Assembly: GCF_002836355.1 (NCBI RefSeq)
Contig: NZ_PJCA01000038.1
Span: 62,001 to 126,000 of the forward strand
Direction: 5' to 3'
DNA length: 64,000 nucleotides
Source of the DNA: Moritella sp. Urea-trap-13
GTDB taxonomy: Bacteria > Pseudomonadota > Gammaproteobacteria > Enterobacterales > Moritellaceae
In this document: one piece after another, positions 17,465 through 26,508 of the stretch
Position numbering within the stretch: position 1 is the first letter of the stretch
How the letters are laid out: every line of letters starts with the position of its first letter
Program-made: the position numbers and the translations under genes
The notes under the pieces: model-generated
Seen by the model: only the letters and a program-made list of their open reading frames with translations
Told to the model about the DNA's origin: nothing
The model's database searches: none

Positions 17465-17487
17465 GGAGCCACGCGAGACGTGACTCC
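17465..17487 (-). terminator. stem-loop downstream of tsx
   Basis: GGAGCCACG and CGTGACTCC form a nine-pair stem on the minus strand with one G-T pair, about 25 bp after the tsx stop, followed by a moderately T-rich stretch. Probable but imperfect terminator. Confidence 0.5.
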
Positions 17488-17512
17488 ACAAACTTATACT
17501 AAGATTAGGTTC

Positions 17513-18337
17513 TTAGAATTTGTAAGATGCAGCAAAGTAATGTGCGAAGCCTGAAGTGTCTAATCCACCAAATGCAACACCATCTTCAAGTGTATAAACA
17601 TCGCTATACGCTTTTAGGCCGTAACCCACAGAGTAACGCTCTGAGTGCCAGTAGATACCATTAAACATAACACCACCACTACTAACATGGTTTGCATCTG
17701 TATCAGCACCAAACTGGTAATCAACATAACCCTGGTAAGAAATGAAACTGCCGTTATCAAAATTAACAAAAGGTTTGAACCAGTTCATCGAGAATTGGTA
17801 ACCATTCCAATCTTTAGCGTTAACATCGTATAAACCATAAACGTTCATACCTACTTTACCTAACCAAGGAACCATCACATCAGAACCTAGACCAAAGAAA
17901 GCGTTATTAACATCGTCGCCAATTGCACCGCCACCCCAGTTAAACAAAGTAGCAACATATACTTCTTGTACAGGACCGAAAGATAAATCTTTACCTGTCA
18001 TGCCATCAAGAGAGAAACGCGGTGCAAGTTTCATAAACATCTTGCTAGCGCCATCATTTTTGTCTGAACCACTAGAGTTTTTATTCGTTAAGTTGAATAC
18101 ATCAACATAACCGTATAGATCAACAACCCCTGAGCGGCCGCCAAATTCCATTTCTAAATAATCATGTTTCAGATTATCTTCGCTGCTTGGCTTTTCACCA
18201 ATCGCATACATTAAGTTGAACTGTGACCATTGGTAATCATTCTTGTGAATATCATCAGAATAATCAGCCGCGAACGCGTTGCAAGAGATAGCAGCAAGAG
18301 TTGTTGCAGCTAATGCTGCGTTTTTAACATTTTTCAT
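17513..18337 (-). CDS. tsx: nucleoside-specific outer-membrane channel, Tsx/OmpK family
   Basis: A 274-residue beta-barrel protein. The start MKNVKNAAL at 18337 has GGA eight bases upstream; signal peptide ends CNAFA (23). The mature part begins YSDDIHKNDYQWSQFNLMY, typical of Tsx/OmpK, and the protein ends in AASYKF with the C-terminal aromatic of outer-membrane barrels. Tsx admits nucleosides. Its neighbour on the opposite strand encodes a 5'-nucleotidase, and the ribose operon lies close by, so the three units fit a nucleotide to nucleoside to ribose scavenging role. OmpK (phage receptor) is the alternative name in vibrios. Confidence 0.85.
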   Translation of the reverse strand: MKNVKNAALAATTLAAISCNAFAADYSDDIHKNDYQWSQFNLMYAIGEKPSSEDNLKHDYLEMEFGGRSGVVDLYGYVDVFNLTNKNSSGSDKNDGASKMFMKLAPRFSLDGMTGKDLSFGPVQEVYVATLFNWGGGAIGDDVNNAFFGLGSDVMVPWLGKVGMNVYGLYDVNAKDWNGYQFSMNWFKPFVNFDNGSFISYQGYVDYQFGADTDANHVSSGGVMFNGIYWHSERYSVGYGLKAYSDVYTLEDGVAFGGLDTSGFAHYFAASYKF

Positions 18338-18653
18338 AGTTAATTCCATTTTATGGTGCACAGCTCTGTATGAGTCAGCGCTATTTTTTATGGCGCGAGT
18401 GTATCGCGATTACAAAAAAGTTCAATATTGATGAGGGTAAATTAGAGTTAGATGTCTAAAAGTGTGATCGAACACAAACTTCCAATGGTTATCTATCTAA
18501 TAGTACTTTCATTCAAAACTTTGACGTTTACTAGTTGTTCGTATTGAATAATTACTCAAATTGAGCATTCGTCATTTTAACTTGAAAACTTGCTATAAAT
18601 CGCATACTTAGCTCACATAAATCGTTATAGTTATTTATTTTAAAGGTTCCACA
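18338..18653. promoter_or_regulatory. divergent promoter region of tsx and the 5'-nucleotidase gene
   Basis: About 315 bases with no gene. A partly symmetric GTGTGATCGAACACAA at 18462-18477 loosely resembles a CRP half-site pair but with the wrong spacing, so CRP control is only a guess. Both divergent genes would share any regulator bound here. Confidence 0.35.
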
Positions 18654-20315
18654 ATGAATTATAAAAACTTTGCATTAAGTGTTCTTAGTATTGCCATTGC
18701 AACAGGCTGTACCACTCAACCAACAAAGCAAATAAATACGCATCAGTGGATCCAAGATAAAGAATATAACCTGACCATTTTGCATACCAACGATAACCAC
18801 GGTAATTTTTGGCAAAACAAATACGGTGAACGCGGCATGGCTGCACGTGCGACACTCGTAAACAATATCCGCAATGAAGTTCAAGCTGAAGGTGGTTCTG
18901 TGTTACTGCTCTCTGGTGGCGATATAAATACCGGTGTTCCAGAATCAGACCTACAAGATGCGGAACCTGACTTTATTGGCATGAATATGATTGGTTATGA
19001 TGCGATGGCTATCGGCAACCATGAATTTGATAACCCGCTTGACGTATTAGCGAAGCAAGCAGGCTGGGCTGAATTTCCTTTCCTTGCTGCAAACATATAT
19101 AAAAATGGCGAACGTATGTTCGATGCTTACAAAATATTCAACAAAGATGGCATAAAAATAGCCGTTATCGGTCTTACCACGGAAGACACAGCCAACATAG
19201 GCAACCCTGAATTTATCAGTGAACTTGAATTCAAAGATCCAAAAGTTGAAGCTAAGAAGGTAATAGCTGAACTAAAAGCAACTGAAAATCCGGACGTGAT
19301 TATTGCCGCGACGCACATGGGCCACTACCTAAACGGCGACAATGGTTCTAACGCACCCGGTGACGTACAACTGGCGCGTTATTTAGATGAAGGCGATCTA
19401 GACATGATCGTCGGCGGTCACTCACAAGAACCAGTTTGTATGGAAAGTATCAATCAATATGCCGATTTCAAGCCGGGTCAGGATTGCAAACCAGACCAAC
19501 AAAACGGCACTGATATAGTGCAAGCACATGAATGGGGTAAGTATGTTGGCCGTGCTGATTACACTTTCATAAATGGCGACTTCACGCTGCAATCGTACAG
19601 TCTCATTCCGGTTAACTTGAAGAAAAAAGTGAAGAATGCGGATGGTAAAAAAGTCCGAGTGCTTATCCAAGATGAAATCGTGCAAGACCAAGCTGTATAC
19701 GACACCCTAAAACCTTTTCAAGATAAAGGCCAAGTAGCACTTAATATCCAAATTGGTGCAACTAGCGACATACTACAAGGCGAGCGTAACGTCGTCCGTA
19801 ACAATCAGACTAATCTGGGTCGTTTAATTGCCACTGCACATATGCAACGTGCCAATGCAGACTTCGCGATAATGAATTCAGGTGGTGTCCGAGCTTCTAT
19901 CGAAGCCGGTGACATCACTTATAAAGACGTATTGAAGGTACAGCCATTCGCCAATATCATTACTTATGTAGATATGACAGGGGCGGAAGTAATGGATTAC
20001 CTCAACGTTGTTGGCACTAAAATGCGTGACTCAGGCGCTTATGCACAGTTCGCTGCTATCGCCATGACGGTAGCAGGCGATCATGTAACGAATGTCGTTA
20101 TTGCTGGTAAAGCCCTTGATACCAAAGCTACATACCGCTTCACAGTGCCATCATTTAATGCCGCAGGTGGCGATGGCTATCCAAATATCACTGCGCATCC
20201 AGCATTTGTAAACACAGGTTACGTGGATGCTGAAGTGCTAAAAGAATACATCCAAGCTAACTCACCAATTAATGCAGCAGACTTTACGCCACAAGGTGAA
20301 ATCAGCTATCAATAA
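18654..20315 (+). CDS. surface-anchored 5'-nucleotidase / UDP-sugar hydrolase (NutA/UshA type)
   Basis: A 553-residue two-domain enzyme. A lipoprotein signal ends at C19 (IATGC). The N-terminal metallophosphatase domain shows LTILHTNDNHGN with D47 and H49, GGD at 88-90 and GNHEFD (121-126), then VGGHSQ. The C-terminal nucleotidase domain has NSGGVRASIEAGDIT. It dephosphorylates nucleotides outside the cytoplasm to give nucleosides for Tsx. A lipid anchor matches Vibrio NutA rather than soluble E. coli UshA. A symmetric terminator follows. Confidence 0.9.
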   Translation: MNYKNFALSVLSIAIATGCTTQPTKQINTHQWIQDKEYNLTILHTNDNHGNFWQNKYGERGMAARATLVNNIRNEVQAEGGSVLLLSGGDINTGVPESDLQDAEPDFIGMNMIGYDAMAIGNHEFDNPLDVLAKQAGWAEFPFLAANIYKNGERMFDAYKIFNKDGIKIAVIGLTTEDTANIGNPEFISELEFKDPKVEAKKVIAELKATENPDVIIAATHMGHYLNGDNGSNAPGDVQLARYLDEGDLDMIVGGHSQEPVCMESINQYADFKPGQDCKPDQQNGTDIVQAHEWGKYVGRADYTFINGDFTLQSYSLIPVNLKKKVKNADGKKVRVLIQDEIVQDQAVYDTLKPFQDKGQVALNIQIGATSDILQGERNVVRNNQTNLGRLIATAHMQRANADFAIMNSGGVRASIEAGDITYKDVLKVQPFANIITYVDMTGAEVMDYLNVVGTKMRDSGAYAQFAAIAMTVAGDHVTNVVIAGKALDTKATYRFTVPSFNAAGGDGYPNITAHPAFVNTGYVDAEVLKEYIQANSPINAADFTPQGEISYQ

Positions 20316-20370
20316 GATCATATAAGAAAAATCACCATAACAATTGAATCAGTGGTCATTAAACGTAATA

Positions 20371-20405
20371 AAAAAGGCTAATAAACAATGTTTATTAGCC
20401 TTTTT
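20371..20405. terminator. bidirectional terminator between the 5'-nucleotidase gene and oppF
   Basis: AAAAAGGCTAATAAAC pairs with GTTTATTAGCCTTTTT, giving a T run on both strands, so it can serve both convergent genes. Confidence 0.92.
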
Positions 20406-20436
20406 AGTATTTATCCAATCAGAGTTTATTAATTAC

Positions 20437-21498
20437 TTAAGCCACCAGCAAACAAGCTACAGCATGTACTTCATCACCGTCTAACGTCGGTTTAGTCTCT
20501 GCACAAGCAGCTGTCGCTACCGGGCAACGCGTACGGAATACGCAACCTGATGGCGGATTAAGTGGCGAAGGTAAATCACCTTCTAGCATTTCAATCTTTT
20601 TCTGACGCTCTAGTATCGGATCGGGGATCGGCACTGCAGACATCAAGGCTTTGGTGTACGGATGTTTAGGCTCGGCGAACAAGGCTTTTGACTCACCAAG
20701 TTCCACAGCATTACCCAGATACATAACTAACACACGATCTGAAATGTGCTTCACTATCGATAAATCATGGGCAATAAAGATCAGGCTTAAACCTAGTTCT
20801 TTTTGCAATGATTGTAATAAGTTCACTACCTGCGCTTGAATCGATACGTCCAATGCCGATACCGGTTCGTCACAAATAATCATCTTAGGTTTCAAGATTA
20901 ACGCTCGAGCAATACCAATACGCTGACACTGACCACCAGAGAACTCATGCGGGTAACGGTTGATCACGTTTGGTAGTAAGCCTACCTTGGTCATCATATC
21001 CTTCACCTGTTCTTTCACTTCCTCTTTACTAAGACGAGGGAAAAAAGTACGTAGTGGCTCGGCAATAATATCACCCACTGTCATACGCGGATTAAGCGAT
21101 GCGAGCGGGTCTTGGAAAATCATTTGAATTTCTTTGCGTTTTTCACGCATTTCATTGTGCGGTAAACGCGTCAGGTCTTGTCCTAACCACACGACATTTC
21201 CTTCAGCCGCAGGCACTAAGCCAATAAGTGCACGGGCAAAGGTTGATTTACCACAACCAGATTCCCCTACTACACCCAGCGTTTCCCCTTCGTATAACTT
21301 AATACTCACACCATCAACCGCTTTAAGCGGTCTGGGTGGCGCCCAAGGCCATAATGACTTTGACGGAATATCAAACTGTACTTTAAGATTGTTCACTTCT
21401 AACAACAATTCTTTTTTCACCGCTTTTACAGCAACTTGTTCTTGCGTTGTTACTACAGTTTTATCTGCTGCAACGTCTTTCTTTTCAATAACAGTCAT
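20437..21498 (-). CDS. oppF: oligopeptide ABC transporter ATP-binding protein
   Basis: A 353-residue ABC ATPase with Walker [10 protein letters not shown], signature FSGGQCQRIGIARAL and the peptide-transporter C-terminal extension containing FRTRCPVATAAC. A polar N-terminal extension of about 30 residues precedes the domain. Start chosen at ATG 21498, which overlaps the oppD stop (TAATG) and has AGGAG eight bases upstream; another ATG lies six bases earlier. Last gene of oppABCDF. Pairs with OppD to power peptide import. Confidence 0.92.
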   Translation of the reverse strand: MTVIEKKDVAADKTVVTTQEQVAVKAVKKELLLEVNNLKVQFDIPSKSLWPWAPPRPLKAVDGVSIKLYEGETLGVVGESGCGKSTFARALIGLVPAAEGNVVWLGQDLTRLPHNEMREKRKEIQMIFQDPLASLNPRMTVGDIIAEPLRTFFPRLSKEEVKEQVKDMMTKVGLLPNVINRYPHEFSGGQCQRIGIARALILKPKMIICDEPVSALDVSIQAQVVNLLQSLQKELGLSLIFIAHDLSIVKHISDRVLVMYLGNAVELGESKALFAEPKHPYTKALMSAVPIPDPILERQKKIEMLEGDLPSPLNPPSGCVFRTRCPVATAACAETKPTLDGDEVHAVACLLVA

Positions 21499-22463
21499 TA
21501 CCATGTCTCCTGATCTGAGAAGCAGGCACGCAAACGATCGCCAGCAAACGGGAGTAATTGTGGTGGTGCTTGCTTACAGTTTTCTTGTGCGCGATGACAA
21601 CGTTCTTGATATGCACACCCTTTTGGCAAGGATAACATGTTAGGTGGATTACCCGGAATAGTCGGTAAAATATCACCTTCAGTATCTAAACGTGGAATCG
21701 ACTTCAGCAGCCCTTCAGTATAAGGGTGGCTCGGTGTATAGAAGATATCATTGACCTTGCCATACTCCATCGTACGACCGGCATACATCACCAATACTTT
21801 GTCACAACTACCAGCAACCACACCTAAATCATGAGTGATCATAATAATAGCGGTATTAAACTTATCTTTTAATTCATTCAATAGCTGCATGATCTGCGCT
21901 TGAATCGTTACATCTAATGCCGTTGTTGGTTCATCAGCAATCAGTAACTTCGGACGACATAACAACGCCATTGCGATCATCACACGTTGACGCATACCGC
22001 CGGAAAATTCATGTGGGTACATATTGATACGCACACGCGCTTCAGGGATCTTAACGGCTTCAAGCATGAATACAGATTCTTCAAAAGCTTCTTTGCGTGA
22101 CATGCCTTTATGATGCGTAAGTACTTCCATCATCTGTTCACTGACCTTCATGTAAGGATTCAATGATGTCATAGGGTCTTGGAAAATCATCGCAATTTGT
22201 TCTGCACGAACATGGTTAAGTTCTTTTTCCGGTAAATTTAAGATCTCTTTACCTTCGAACTTAGCACTACCAGTAATAATACCGTTTTTTGCCAGCAATC
22301 CCATGATCGCAAATACGGTCTGAGATTTACCCGAACCAGACTCGCCAACAATACCCAGCGTTTCACCTGGGCTTAGAGAGAAATTTAAATCATTAACTGC
22401 AGTTACATTACCGTCTTGGGTAGTAAACTCAACGCGTAGGTCTTTAACATCTAGTAAACTCAT
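21498..22463 (-). CDS. oppD: oligopeptide ABC transporter ATP-binding protein
   Basis: A 321-residue ABC ATPase: Walker [10 protein letters not shown] (the final Q is typical of OppD), signature [15 protein letters not shown], Walker [13 protein letters not shown] and a C-terminal cysteine-containing oligopeptide-transporter region (CAYQERC). It forms the ATPase pair with OppF. The start lies about 115 bp after oppC. Confidence 0.93.
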   Translation of the reverse strand: MSLLDVKDLRVEFTTQDGNVTAVNDLNFSLSPGETLGIVGESGSGKSQTVFAIMGLLAKNGIITGSAKFEGKEILNLPEKELNHVRAEQIAMIFQDPMTSLNPYMKVSEQMMEVLTHHKGMSRKEAFEESVFMLEAVKIPEARVRINMYPHEFSGGMRQRVMIAMALLCRPKLLIADEPTTALDVTIQAQIMQLLNELKDKFNTAIIMITHDLGVVAGSCDKVLVMYAGRTMEYGKVNDIFYTPSHPYTEGLLKSIPRLDTEGDILPTIPGNPPNMLSLPKGCAYQERCHRAQENCKQAPPQLLPFAGDRLRACFSDQETW

Positions 22464-22577
22464 CTGACATCCTTAATCTTGTTCTAGCGCTACATCTAAC
22501 TGTGTAGTCAGCAATATATTTTACGCTAGAATGACTTAAATTAGGTTCTGCTCACTTTAAGCCATTCTATTTAGCAA

Positions 22578-23480
22578 TTATCTGTCTTTTGGATCAAGCG
22601 CGTCACGTAGACCATCGCCGACATAGTTAAAGCAAAACAGGGTGACAACCATGAACAGCGCTGGGAAACCTAATTGCCAGATAGCCAGTTCCATCGTTTG
22701 TGCACCTTCTTGCAATAACGCGCCCCAACTGGTCATAGGCTCTTGCACGCCTAAGCCGAGGAAGCTAAGAAAAGATTCAGTTAAAATCATGCTTGGAATA
22801 AGTAGCGTTGAGTACACGGCAACAATACCTAATACATTCGGTACGATATGACGGGTAATAATACCCCACTTGCTCACACCACATACATGCGCCGCTTCGA
22901 TGAACTCTTTACCGCGTAAGCTTAGCGTTTGACCACGGACAATACGCGCCATGTCTAACCAAGCAATCGCACCAATCGCTACAAAAATTAAGATAATGTC
23001 ACGACCAAAGAAAGTCACTAATACGATAACCAGGAACATAAACGGAATAGCGTAAAGGATCTCTAGGATACGCATCATTACACGGTCAGTTTTGCCACCG
23101 ATAAAGCCCGATGCAGCGCCGTATAACGTACCGATAAGCACAGCAACGAATGCGCCCATCACACCAACCATCATCGAAATACGACCACCAATAAAGGTAC
23201 GTACCAGTAAGTCACGCCCTAAACTGTCAGTACCGAACCAATGGTCCGCTGATGGCGGCGCATGCATCGCATACCAATCGGTATCATCAAATGCATATTG
23301 GCTAAACATAGGTACGAAGATCACCGAAAGCGTGATCAGAAATAAGATGAATAAACTGACCATCGCGGCTTTATTACGCATAAATCGAATACGCGCATCC
23401 TGCCACAAACTACGGCCTTCAATCTCTAAATTTGTCGAGAAGTTGTTTAACGCTTCGACTTTTGCTGTTTTAGATAACAT
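22578..23480 (-). CDS. oppC: oligopeptide ABC transporter permease
   Basis: A 300-residue permease. Start MLSKTAKVEALNNFS at 23480 aligns with E. coli OppC (MLSKKNSETLENFS), including the EGRSLWQDAR segment; a longer start would overlap oppB. Six membrane segments and the EAA loop EAAHVCGVSKWGI, which contacts the ATPases, are present. Partner of OppB. Confidence 0.93.
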   Translation of the reverse strand: MLSKTAKVEALNNFSTNLEIEGRSLWQDARIRFMRNKAAMVSLFILFLITLSVIFVPMFSQYAFDDTDWYAMHAPPSADHWFGTDSLGRDLLVRTFIGGRISMMVGVMGAFVAVLIGTLYGAASGFIGGKTDRVMMRILEILYAIPFMFLVIVLVTFFGRDIILIFVAIGAIAWLDMARIVRGQTLSLRGKEFIEAAHVCGVSKWGIITRHIVPNVLGIVAVYSTLLIPSMILTESFLSFLGLGVQEPMTSWGALLQEGAQTMELAIWQLGFPALFMVVTLFCFNYVGDGLRDALDPKDR

Positions 23481-23490
23481 ACCTAATCCC

Positions 23491-24411
23491 TTAGTAACGA
23501 ATTTTCGGATCAACATAAGCAAGTAGAATATCCACTACTGCATTGAATAAGATAAACAAGAATCCGATGAGGATCGTGACACCCATAACCAAAGAATAAT
23601 CACGGTTAAATGCCGCGTTTACAAACAGCTTACCAATCCCTGGTAAACCAAAAATTGTTTCGATAACCACTGAACCCGTGATAATACCAACGAAAGCAGG
23701 ACCCATATATGAAACCACAGGTAACATCGCTGGTTTCAATGCATGTTTCATTACGATGTATGGGAAACTCAACCCTTTCGAACGCGCAGTACGAATAAAG
23801 TTACTGTTCATGGTTTCAATCATGCTACCGCGGGTAATTCGCGCGAAAGTAGCAACATATAACATCGACATACCTAATACCGGTAAAACCATGTATTTCA
23901 GTGAACCATCAAGCCAACCACCAGCAGGGAACCAGCCAAGATCAATCGAAAATAAGTAAATAAGCGCGGGTGCGAGCACAAAAGAAGGCAGTACCACCCC
24001 GATCATGGCCGTTGACATAATACTGTAGTCTAACCACGTATTCTGATTTAAAGCAGCTATGGTGCCGACGAAGACGCCGAATACCAGTGCGAATACAAAG
24101 GCGAAAGCACCAATTTTTGCTGATACCGGTAATGCCGAAGCAACCAGTTCATTTACGGTAAAATCTTTGTATTTAAAAGAAGGGCCTAAGTCACCTTGAA
24201 TGACATTAGTAAGGTATGTGGTGTATTGCTCAAGTACTGGCTTGTCTAAACCATACTTCGCATTAATATTTGCCATCACTTGTGGCGGCAGCGTTCTCTC
24301 GCTTGAAAATGGGCTGCCAGGGGCAAAACGCATAAGGAAAAAAGACACGGTGATCAATACCAGCATCGTCGGTATTGCTTCTAGAATTCGTTTTAAGATG
24401 AATTTAAGCAT
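23491..24411 (-). CDS. oppB: oligopeptide ABC transporter permease
   Basis: A 306-residue permease, the usual OppB length, beginning MLKFILKRILEAIPTML with the EAA loop TARSKGLSFPYIVMKHALKP near residue 200. Ten bases separate it from oppC. The gap of about 95 bp from oppA holds a perfect stem-loop, consistent with higher oppA than oppBCDF expression. Confidence 0.93.
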   Translation of the reverse strand: MLKFILKRILEAIPTMLVLITVSFFLMRFAPGSPFSSERTLPPQVMANINAKYGLDKPVLEQYTTYLTNVIQGDLGPSFKYKDFTVNELVASALPVSAKIGAFAFVFALVFGVFVGTIAALNQNTWLDYSIMSTAMIGVVLPSFVLAPALIYLFSIDLGWFPAGGWLDGSLKYMVLPVLGMSMLYVATFARITRGSMIETMNSNFIRTARSKGLSFPYIVMKHALKPAMLPVVSYMGPAFVGIITGSVVIETIFGLPGIGKLFVNAAFNRDYSLVMGVTILIGFLFILFNAVVDILLAYVDPKIRY

Positions 24412-24450
24412 AATCTAACTCAATCTATGACAATTTAAAAATGAAGAAGA

Positions 24451-24474
24451 CTGCATGCGTGATACCGCATGCAG
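24451..24474 (-). promoter_or_regulatory. intercistronic stem-loop between oppA and oppB
   Basis: CTGCATGCG pairs perfectly with CGCATGCAG around a six-base loop, about 35 bp after the oppA stop. The minus strand continues into a CT-rich stretch and TTTTT about 14 bases later, so it probably stops or stabilises part of the oppA transcript. Confidence 0.65.
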
Positions 24475-24507
24475 TTGATATCTAAAAATTAATAGTATGG
24501 AAAACTA

Positions 24508-26139
24508 TTACTCAGCGATGATGTACATATCTTTAGAGTAAAGTTGATCTTGTGCGTTATTTTCCGCATAGCCGCCCACATGTGGGTTAACTAAACGTGC
24601 AGTAACGTACTGATAGATAGGCGCGATTGGCATGTCTTTCGTTAATAGTGCTTCTTGAGCATAATACAACTCTTGACGTTTCGCTTCAGATGTTGCTTTC
24701 ACTGCATCTTTTGTCAGCTTATCGTATGCTGCGCTCTTATAGTGGATACCACCAGTCGTGTTGCTGCCTTCCATTAATGAAGTGAATGTCGATGCTTCAT
24801 TATAATCGCCACACCAACCAGCACGAGCGGCTTCAAAATCACCCTGCTTTTTCGTTTCTAGGTAGCTTTTCCACTCTTGGTTTTCAAGTATTACCGATAC
24901 ACCTAAGTTTTTCTTCCACATAGACGCAATTGCAACTGCAATTTTCTTGTGATTTTCTGACGTATTATACAATAGGCTGAATTCTAGTGGGTTTGATTTG
25001 TTGTAACCCGCTTCCGCTAACAATTCTTTCGCTTTTTCATTACGTTCTTTTTGCGTCATTTTGCCATAAGCAGGAATCTCAGGGCTAAAGTCTGCAACGA
25101 TTTCAGGCGTTAAGAAGTAAGCTGGTTTCTGGCCTTGACCAAGAATCGCGTTGGCGATGATATTACGGTCAATAGAATAAGAGATCGCTTTACGTACACG
25201 TACATCATCAAATGGTGGTTTGTGTGTATTGAAGTTGTAGTAATAAGTACACAAGTTACCTTTGATTGCTACCGACTCTGCATGTTCTTTCTGTAAACGA
25301 CGGAAATGCTCGTTTGGCAGTTCGTAAGTAAAGTCAATTTCACCAGATAGGAAACGATTCATTTCCGCAACTTGGTTTTCAATTGGTAAGTAAGTTACTT
25401 TATTTAAAACTGTTTTCGCATTATCCCAATATTGTTCATTACGCGTAAGCACTAGACGTTCGTTCACAACCCATTTGTTCACAACAAACGCACCGTTACC
25501 AACGAAGTTTTCTGGTTTAGTCCATTTGTCACCGAATTTTTCTACGGTTGCTTTATGCACTGGCTTCATCGTTGTGTGAGCCATCATCTTAACGAAATAA
25601 GGTACCGCAGTTTCAAGCGTTACTTCAAATGTGTTGGCATCAATCGCTTTAACACCCAAAGTAGACTTGTCTTTTTTACCGCCGATGATATCAGAAGCAT
25701 TTACCATGGTAGTCATATCTAGATACCATGAATAAGGTGAAGCAGTGGCAGGATCAACCGCGCGTTGGAAGCTATATACAAAATCATCAGCCGTTACAGC
25801 ATCGCCATTCGACCATTTCGCATCTTTACGTAGGTAAAAAGTAAATACTTTATTATCTTTAGTTTCCCAACGTTCAGCCACACCTGGAATAGTAATACCA
25901 TTTGCATCTTGGTTTACAAGACCTTCAAGTAAATCACGTAATACATGCGATTCAGGAACACCTTCCACTTTTTGTGGGTCTAACGACGCAACTTCAGTGC
26001 CGTTACCACGAACAAGCTCTTGGCTTTTAGCAAGCTTAACACCGGCAGGAACTTCAGCAGCAGTGGCAGTGAGGGAAGTGGCAGCAAACGCAAGACCTGC
26101 GCTTAATAATAATGATTGGGTGATTTTATTCTTTAACAT
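24508..26139 (-). CDS. oppA: oligopeptide periplasmic binding protein
   Basis: A 543-residue SBP family 5 protein. Start MLKNKITQSLLLSAG at 26139 has GGAG seven bases upstream and a signal peptide ending in TATAA near residue 28; upstream in-frame starts lack this. GTEVASLDPQKVEGVPES is the typical OppA N-terminus, and the late AGWCGDYNEASTF peptide-pocket segment is conserved. First gene of oppABCDF. A perfect inverted repeat lies about 110 bp upstream. Confidence 0.94.
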   Translation of the reverse strand: MLKNKITQSLLLSAGLAFAATSLTATAAEVPAGVKLAKSQELVRGNGTEVASLDPQKVEGVPESHVLRDLLEGLVNQDANGITIPGVAERWETKDNKVFTFYLRKDAKWSNGDAVTADDFVYSFQRAVDPATASPYSWYLDMTTMVNASDIIGGKKDKSTLGVKAIDANTFEVTLETAVPYFVKMMAHTTMKPVHKATVEKFGDKWTKPENFVGNGAFVVNKWVVNERLVLTRNEQYWDNAKTVLNKVTYLPIENQVAEMNRFLSGEIDFTYELPNEHFRRLQKEHAESVAIKGNLCTYYYNFNTHKPPFDDVRVRKAISYSIDRNIIANAILGQGQKPAYFLTPEIVADFSPEIPAYGKMTQKERNEKAKELLAEAGYNKSNPLEFSLLYNTSENHKKIAVAIASMWKKNLGVSVILENQEWKSYLETKKQGDFEAARAGWCGDYNEASTFTSLMEGSNTTGGIHYKSAAYDKLTKDAVKATSEAKRQELYYAQEALLTKDMPIAPIYQYVTARLVNPHVGGYAENNAQDQLYSKDMYIIAE

Positions 26140-26446
26140 GTACAACTCCAGTACGACAATTACATCCATGACCTTTAAATTTGTTTTATATTTCAATTAT
26201 TGTTGAATTGCAATATCAAGCATCTCTAAAGGAGTAGTATTTACAATAGCAATTAATTCATTTAATTGCTAGATATTCTAAACTATCATCAATCGACAAC
26301 CGTTAATACCTACAATACGACAATTGTTAAGATTAAGTGTTTAATTGTGACCCTAATATACTTAATTAGCCCTTATTGGAATACATACTCAATAATTAGC
26401 CAGTGTTAATACTTATGGGTTAATACTACCCGCGGGATCAATAGCC
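26140..26446. promoter_or_regulatory. oppA upstream region with a 10-bp inverted repeat
   Basis: About 300 AT-rich bases without a gene. At 26247-26271 TAGCAATTAA and TTAATTGCTA form a perfect inverted repeat with a five-base spacer. Its ends loosely resemble the outer parts of Lrp sites, and oppA is Lrp-controlled in E. coli, but the spacing differs and this is only a candidate. Confidence 0.4.
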
Positions 26447-26486
26447 AAAAAAAAGCTCGCAACATGTGACAATCCACGTTGCGAGC
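26447..26486 (-). terminator. terminator of the stator operon
   Basis: GCTCGCAAC pairs with GTTGCGAGC; on the minus strand a run of eight T follows. It lies about 25 bp after the pomB stop. Confidence 0.92.
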
Positions 26487-26508
26487 CTCTCTAACTTCTT
26501 ACTTAACC

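Noticed and set aside
18462-18478. CRP site between tsx and the 5'-nucleotidase gene
   Set aside because: The two half-sites have the wrong spacing and one is poorly matched; kept only as a weak remark.
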